DNA of 25,256 bases, from the IMG/VR virus record IMGVR_UViG_3300041809_003498, positions 1-25,256 of that record; one strand, given 5' to 3'. Positions 20,843-25,256 of the stretch are shown here, in pieces. The translations under genes were made by a program, and so were the position numbers. Source of the DNA: a virus. The notes beneath the pieces are model-generated. The model searched no databases. It was not told the origin of the DNA and saw only the letters and a program-made list of their open reading frames with translations. Position 1 is the first letter of the stretch, and each line of letters starts with the position of its first letter.

Positions 20843-21113
20843 GTGGCAGGCGGGCCGGCCCGACGTTGACGCGATGGTCGCGGAGTTGTCGCCCGGCCAG
20901 ATGGCCGAATGGCAGGCGTTCATCGAGCTTTTCGGCCTGGGCCCTGAGATGGACGACTGGCGGTTCGCGCGGCTGGGCATGATCCTCAGTCAGGGCAGGG
21001 TTGCGGCCGGCGACCTTGTGCATAAGCCCTTCTGGGAGCTTGCCCGCCGCAAGAGCGCCGAACAGGTCATCGTCCAATGGGAGGCGTTCAACGCCCGCAG
21101 GAAACGGAAATGA
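20832..21113 (+). CDS. Tail assembly chaperone T part, made as a G-T frameshift fusion
   Basis: The frame is open from 20802, in the -1 register relative to the G gene, to the stop at 21113. An ATG at 20832 lies inside the frameshift stem with no SD, so independent initiation is unlikely. The fusion would be about 232 aa: 129 from G and 103 from this frame. The T part is helical and basic at its end: PDVDAMVAELSPGQMAEWQA, IELFGLGPEMDDWRFARLGM, AEQVIVQWEAFNARRKRK. 'EWQAFIELFGLGPEMDDWRF' recalls phage T-type/DUF4035 chaperones. The T part recruits tube protein to the G-coated tape measure, as in lambda gpGT. Confidence 0.8.
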   Translation: MRLAWQAGRPDVDAMVAELSPGQMAEWQAFIELFGLGPEMDDWRFARLGMILSQGRVAAGDLVHKPFWELARRKSAEQVIVQWEAFNARRKRK

Positions 21114-21292
21114 GAGTCAAGCTTTCGGAAAAGATGGTCTCTGACGCCGGGATATATAACCCCGGCGACGTTGTTGCCGTCCCGGACGACCAGGGCCGCA
21201 AGATGGTCCAGTCGAAACTGGCCGTCGAGGTGGACGACACCGGGAACCCGGTGCTCGCACCCGAGGGCGAGAAACCCCCGGCGACGGCATAG
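21110..21292 (+). CDS. Hypothetical 60-aa protein before the tape measure gene
   Basis: The start is ATG 21110 (ATGA overlap with the T frame, AGGAAACGG just upstream); an earlier in-frame ATG at 21077 would lie deep inside the T gene. The chain MRVKLSEKMVSDAGIYNPGD VVAVPDDQGRKMV reads like an SH3-type small beta barrel (strand, NPGD turn, strand), then an acidic tail. Similar small proteins beginning with strand + 'G.f.pGd.v.v' occur in phage tail operons with no set function. Confidence 0.55.
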   Translation: MRVKLSEKMVSDAGIYNPGDVVAVPDDQGRKMVQSKLAVEVDDTGNPVLAPEGEKPPATA

Positions 21293-21301
21293 GAGCGGTT
21301 C

Positions 21302-23500
21302 ATGGCCACAAGGTCTTTGCGAATGGTCGCGTCGATGGACACCGGGGCCTTTGACTCCGGGGCGTCCACCGTTTCCAATGGCTATCGGAAGATGCTCAAC
21401 GGGGCGAAGCAGGCCAACGCGGAGGCGGCGCGCGCCGTCCGGGACTACCAGAAGCAGATCGACAAGTACATGAATTCGTCGGGGGCCAACCTCCCCGCGC
21501 TCAAGCAGATGGAAGGGAAGCTCGCCCGTCTCCAGTTGGACCAGAAGCAGGCCCAGGCGACGGTGGCGCAGACACAACTGGAGGAGCGGCTTTTCCAAGC
21601 CACACACACCCACGAAGAAGTTCTCATCCGCGACATGCAGGAGCGGCTTGCGGTCCAGCGGGAGCTTTACGCCGGCAACGAGAGAATCCAATCGCTCCTG
21701 ACCAAGACATACAACGCCGAGGCCGCGCAGGTCATGGCTGGCGGCGGCGAAGGCGGCGGCGGGAAACTGTTCGGCCACGGCTTGACCGGGCGGAAGATCG
21801 TCCACGCCGGGAAATACGCGGCGGGCGCGATGATGGGTTCCGAGGGCGGGGAGATCGGCGCTGCCGTCGGCATGGGACTCATGGTCGGCGGGGTCGCCGG
21901 CGTGGCGCTGGGCGGGGCCATGATGATCGCGTCGGCCTACCACGAAGCCAAGGCGCGGGCGGATCGGCTGGTCGATTCGCAGATCAGGTACAACAAAGAA
22001 CTCCGCGAGAGCAAGGCGTGGTGGGACAAGCTGGTGGACCGGCAGAACACCGCCTCGGGCGCTCAGCACGCCGCCCGCGCCCTGGAACTGGACGAAAAGG
22101 CCCAGGACATACTGGACGAGCACGAGGCCCAGGTCAAGAAGCGCGGTTGGTTGGAAGGCGTGGGAGAATGGGGTGCCCGAAAGTCGATTGATTGGCTGGG
22201 TGAACAAGATACCTATGAAACGACCGGCGACGCCGATGCGCGGGAGGCCAAAAGGCGGGCCAACGTGCTCCAGGCCGAGGCCGGGGAGCACCGCCAGGAG
22301 GCGGAGCGCGGCGTCAAGCTGGCGATTCAGCGCGAGGCGGAAAACAACCAGGCGAAGATTTCGTCGGCCAGCCTTGGGACCTTGCCGCAGGGCTACTACC
22401 GGCAGTGGGCGGAAATCAAGCTCCAATCCGACAACGAGGCCAGGGCCAGCAAGTATCGCTATGAAGATCGGATGCACGACCTGGACAAAGGCAACGCGCC
22501 CCATGAGCGGAAAGTGGAAGAGCAACAGCGCCGTGACGCTGAGGTCGAGGCCGAGAAGAAGATCGCGGCGCTGAAGATGGAAGGGTTTGAGAACGAGCAG
22601 AAACGCCAGGACCGGGCGGGATACCTGGAGAACCGCGCCAAGTCGATGGTCCAGTACGACCGGGGCTTCAAGGCCCAGATCGGCCTCCTGCACGAGCAGC
22701 GGGACAACGAACTGGATATGTTCGAGGGCACCGAGCAGGGCCGGGCCAACATCAAGAGCAAGTACCGGCTGGAGGAATACGCCCTCACACGCCAACACAA
22801 CGACGAACTCGCGGCCGTCGATTCTTCGACGCGCTCCACCGTCATCGAAACCACCGAGCGCGGGCTGACGATGGAACTGGACCTCCTGAAAGAGTCCTAC
22901 ACCGAAAAGGTGCGGCTGGCCAAGGGCAACGCTGACGATATCGCGGCAATCACCCGGAAGTATGAAGCGGATAAGGCCAAGGCCAAGGAAATGGACGCCC
23001 GGCAGGAAAGGGATTATCTCCGAAACGCCTCCTATGCCGCGAAGGAAGCGGGCGCCACGACCGCTGCCGAAAGGGAGCAAATCCGCGAGCAGCAGATTCA
23101 CGATGACGCGATAGCGGCGGGCAAGACCGAGGACCAGGCCAAGGCCCGCGTAGCCGCGCAGAGGAAAATCTTTGAGGCCGAGCAGGACCAATCGGGGCGG
23201 GCCGCGCACCTGGCCCTTCACCCCTACGAGAGCTACTTGAAGCACAAGGCAGAACTGGACGCCAAGGTCGGGCACGGCGGGTACACGAAGGCCGACGAAG
23301 CGAAGGAACTCACCCGCGAATGGCGAGCGATGCAGGGTCCGGCCGGCCAGTTCTTCAACTCGGGCGAATCGCGGTGGAAGGCGATCCAGACGGAGCTTCT
23401 CAATCCGCAGGATACCGCCGAGGAAACTTTGAAAGTGACCAACCAGATGGCCAAGGACATCCGGGCCCTGCTGACGGGCGGCTTGAAGCTGGCCGGATAG
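21302..23500 (+). CDS. Tape measure protein
   Basis: 732 aa; AGGAG at 21291-21295 lies 6 nt before the ATG. Long helical, charged, coiled-coil sequence dominates: residues 30-140 and 215-720 with repeated Glu, Lys, Ala and Gln. A hydrophobic glycine/alanine segment at ~171-213 (GAAVGMGLMVGGVAGVALGG) would become a membrane-penetrating part during DNA ejection. Tape measures set tail length at about 1.5 angstrom per residue, suggesting a tail near 110 nm. This is an estimate from the family rule. Tape measures are often longer; no peptidase domain is seen. Position after G/GT is the canonical one. Confidence 0.82.
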   Translation: MATRSLRMVASMDTGAFDSGASTVSNGYRKMLNGAKQANAEAARAVRDYQKQIDKYMNSSGANLPALKQMEGKLARLQLDQKQAQATVAQTQLEERLFQATHTHEEVLIRDMQERLAVQRELYAGNERIQSLLTKTYNAEAAQVMAGGGEGGGGKLFGHGLTGRKIVHAGKYAAGAMMGSEGGEIGAAVGMGLMVGGVAGVALGGAMMIASAYHEAKARADRLVDSQIRYNKELRESKAWWDKLVDRQNTASGAQHAARALELDEKAQDILDEHEAQVKKRGWLEGVGEWGARKSIDWLGEQDTYETTGDADAREAKRRANVLQAEAGEHRQEAERGVKLAIQREAENNQAKISSASLGTLPQGYYRQWAEIKLQSDNEARASKYRYEDRMHDLDKGNAPHERKVEEQQRRDAEVEAEKKIAALKMEGFENEQKRQDRAGYLENRAKSMVQYDRGFKAQIGLLHEQRDNELDMFEGTEQGRANIKSKYRLEEYALTRQHNDELAAVDSSTRSTVIETTERGLTMELDLLKESYTEKVRLAKGNADDIAAITRKYEADKAKAKEMDARQERDYLRNASYAAKEAGATTAAEREQIREQQIHDDAIAAGKTEDQAKARVAAQRKIFEAEQDQSGRAAHLALHPYESYLKHKAELDAKVGHGGYTKADEAKELTREWRAMQGPAGQFFNSGESRWKAIQTELLNPQDTAEETLKVTNQMAKDIRALLTGGLKLAG

Positions 23501-23512
23501 GAATGGCGTTTT

Positions 23513-24241
23513 ATGACCGTGCAGTTCATGGACTACAAGGCGCAGACGACAATCACCGGCAACTCCGGGAGCACCTACCGCTTCTTGACCCCTTGGACCG
23601 GCGATTGGTCGGATATGCTGGCCGTCAAGCTGTCCTACCTCCGCGCCTATGACGCGCACGACATGACGCTCCAATGCGATTCGGTGAGCGTGGATTACCT
23701 GGGCGACGACCCGAACTCCAAACAGGGGATCATATCCGTCCACTGTATGCCCGCGTGGAAGCTGGCCCTCCTGGTCCCGAACAGCGTCTTCCGACTCAAG
23801 CGCCGGGCCGGATCGGAGAGCTTCACGATTCACACGCCGCTGACTGCCACGGCCCCCTTGAAATGGGCCGACGGATCGAATGTGAACAACACCGCGATCC
23901 TCCCGGTCAAGAAAGTGCCCGTCATCGACGTGGTTGCCTACGGCACTCGTACCAGCGTGACGGCAGTTACTTGGGCCTCTTACAGCGGCTGCGTAAATTC
24001 CGACACGTTCGACGGGGCGCCTGCCGGGACCGTGCTGTTTGAGGGCGCGACCTCCAGCCCCCGGCAGCTTGAGGACGGCACGATGACCAACGACGTGGAG
24101 CTTTCCTTCAAGGTCCGCGTCCTGACGGTCGGCGGCGTGACGATCACCTGGAACCACTTTTGGAACGAGACGAAGGGCGCATGGGACACGCTGGCCGTCC
24201 CGCAATTCGCGTCGGTCGCTATGGCCTCGCTGCTGACGTAG
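23513..24241 (+). CDS. Distal tail protein-like
   Basis: 242 aa from ATG 23513, 12 bp after the tape measure stop. It is beta-rich: QFMDYKAQTTITGNSGSTYR, YLRAYDAHDMTLQCDSVSVD, GIISVHCMPAWKLALLVPNS, VLTVGGVTITWNHFW. No enzymatic motif, no transmembrane part. The gene after the tape measure normally codes for the distal tail (Dit/M-like) ring that starts tube assembly, so I assign it by position. Sequence identity to Dit is not recognisable by eye. Confidence 0.5.
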   Translation: MTVQFMDYKAQTTITGNSGSTYRFLTPWTGDWSDMLAVKLSYLRAYDAHDMTLQCDSVSVDYLGDDPNSKQGIISVHCMPAWKLALLVPNSVFRLKRRAGSESFTIHTPLTATAPLKWADGSNVNNTAILPVKKVPVIDVVAYGTRTSVTAVTWASYSGCVNSDTFDGAPAGTVLFEGATSSPRQLEDGTMTNDVELSFKVRVLTVGGVTITWNHFWNETKGAWDTLAVPQFASVAMASLLT

Positions 24242-24248
24242 GGACGAC

Positions 24249-25256
24249 ATGGAAACCGTCAAAGATTTCGGATCGGGCGACCAGCTTACCACGGAGCGGA
24301 TCGCTTCCCTCACCAGGGCGGTGCAGGAACTTCAGCGCGTGGCGTTACTGGTTATCCAGCCCCCGCTTTGGCGGGACGGCAACACGCTGGGGGCGGTCAT
24401 TCCGGCGTTGTCGGGCATCATCGGCAAGATCGTCGCCGCCGGCCCCGGCAGCGCCCCGGATTATTCCACGGCTCAGTATTGGGTGCAGATCGAGAATTGC
24501 AGTTCAAACGACTCCACCGGGGCGACGCCGCTGACATTCGCCGACGCATCCTGGACCCCGCCGCCGCCCTTGATTCTGACGGCCACGAACCTGGCCGAGT
24601 TTATCGCCAACACCCACACCCTCAGCGCCGGGGCCATCGTGAAGTTGCACGCGCTCATCGACGCGGGCGGCAACGTGCAATATGTGTTCACGATGGGCGG
24701 GGCTGGCGGGTCCACCACAATCCCCGTGTTGCTGTCCGGCGGGAGCGGCGGGGTCTACACCGGCCGCGAACAGGTTTGGAGCAGCGGGGCCTGGTCGGAG
24801 AAGTCCGGGGCGACGGACCTTACGTGCATCAACCTTTGCGAAACTACAGGCGGGCACACGTCGCCGGTGGACGGCGGCGCGATCGTCCTGGCGACCAAGG
24901 TTGCCATAGATGAGCGAGTCGGGAACGAACCATTCAACTACGCGGAACATGTCGTCAGCAAAATGCGGGCCGTCTTCCATGCTTCCGGCGCGCCGCCGGA
25001 ACTACGGGCGATGGCCGTGGAAGCGATGCTTATGGCCGCGGTCAGACTGCACCGCTTCGCAGCGATGGATTCCTTCAATGCGATTCTGCCGAAGATCAAG
25101 GACGAAGACGCCCTGGCTGTCCGAGAGGTATTGGAGAAGCGCCGGAGGGAGTACGGTCAAATCTGTGAACAGATTCCCAGTCTGAAGTTGCATCCCACTA
25201 TCCGCGAACTTCGAGATGAACTGGCGAAGCCTGATGTTCAGCAGGAAGACAGGTGA
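24249..25256 (+). CDS. Tail tip protein with a separate helical C-terminal domain
   Basis: 335 aa; the stop is at the window edge. Residues 1-60 are helical (TTERIASLTRAVQELQRVAL). Residues ~60-215 are glycine-rich strands (QYVFTMGGAGGSTTIPVLLS, VYTGREQVWSSGAWSEKSGA) typical of distal tail or baseplate proteins. After ~220 the style changes: AEHVVSKMRAVFHASGAPPE, AVEAMLMAAVRLHRFAAMDS and REVLEKRRREYGQICEQIPS form a charged helical domain of about 110 residues with different composition. This may be a natural fusion or recombination with a foreign gene end. Function of either part is not recognised; baseplate/tail tip by position. Confidence 0.5.
   Translation: METVKDFGSGDQLTTERIASLTRAVQELQRVALLVIQPPLWRDGNTLGAVIPALSGIIGKIVAAGPGSAPDYSTAQYWVQIENCSSNDSTGATPLTFADASWTPPPPLILTATNLAEFIANTHTLSAGAIVKLHALIDAGGNVQYVFTMGGAGGSTTIPVLLSGGSGGVYTGREQVWSSGAWSEKSGATDLTCINLCETTGGHTSPVDGGAIVLATKVAIDERVGNEPFNYAEHVVSKMRAVFHASGAPPELRAMAVEAMLMAAVRLHRFAAMDSFNAILPKIKDEDALAVREVLEKRRREYGQICEQIPSLKLHPTIRELRDELAKPDVQQEDR

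Noticed and set aside
20990-24313. A 1107-codon open frame on the minus strand opposite the tape measure gene
   Set aside because: It is antisense to well-supported tail genes with SDs. GC-ending codons in the sense genes remove stops from this antisense register, and the translation shows no recognisable domain.
1-25256. CRISPR array, rRNA genes or transposase-bearing insertion sequence
   Set aside because: No regularly spaced 25-40 bp repeats with unique spacers, no rRNA signatures and no DDE or serine/tyrosine transposase motifs were found on reading the window.

Overview
The window looks like the left end of an integrated, temperate, lambda-like siphophage in a high-GC bacterium. Codons mostly end in G or C, and most starts have a Shine-Dalgarno (SD) sequence 5-8 nt upstream. 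Nothing fixes the host phylum. Some features (the integrase-tail type, the Mu gpT-like capsid with a fused protease) remind me of planctomycete prophages, but that is an impression. The first ~750 bp look like host DNA carrying one envelope-protein-like gene on the minus strand. At 751-812 lies the 3' part of a tRNA-Leu(CAA) gene without a proper 5' half, the usual scar of integration into a tRNA. Its orientation puts host DNA on the left and the element on the right. No integrase and no second att site lie in the window, so the element continues past the right end.

Layout: (1) 743-1003, a reading frame through the att scar with an integrase-like C-terminal tail, plus short tandem repeats. 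(2) 1000-3878, replication: an AEP-type primase fused to a P-loop ATPase, then a small unknown gene. An AACCCCGC repeat array and a 26-nt alternating purine/pyrimidine tract straddle their junction and may be the origin. (3) 3882-6307, a ParB-like protein and a radical SAM protein, separated by a ~483-bp insert that carries a gene on the opposite strand and is bounded by a 52-bp direct repeat. (4) 6304-8916, packaging: a small HTH protein in the small-terminase position, the large terminase, and a zinc-ribbon protein. (5) 8917-11615, a lower-GC accessory block with an operator-like palindrome, a 675-aa winged-helix/PIN-like/transmembrane protein, and a run of RNA hairpins ending in a strong terminator. 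(6) 11616-17102, head: a gpW-position protein, a lambda-family portal, a fused protease/major capsid protein with an internal start, a decoration protein and head-tail joining proteins. (7) 17105-25256, tail: a lectin-like (DUF1566-like) protein, tail terminator and gp10/Z-like proteins, an Ig-tail tube fusion, G and T chaperones joined by a textbook -1 frameshift signal, the tape measure protein and two distal tail proteins.

From the terminase rightward, all structural genes are on the plus strand and nearly all overlap (ATGA) or sit within 30 bp of each other, as in one late operon. The order follows lambda (Nu1-A-W-B-C/E-D-FII-U/Z-V-G/GT-H), while the capsid resembles Mu gpT. The two blocks that break this order, 4372-4854 and 8917-11615, are the best places to look for new biology: both are lower in GC and both look like cargo. 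The most notable candidates are the PIN/TM protein as a phage-carried defence or exclusion gene, the ParB/radical SAM pair as a possible DNA-modification or packaging accessory, and the structured RNA just before the head genes.
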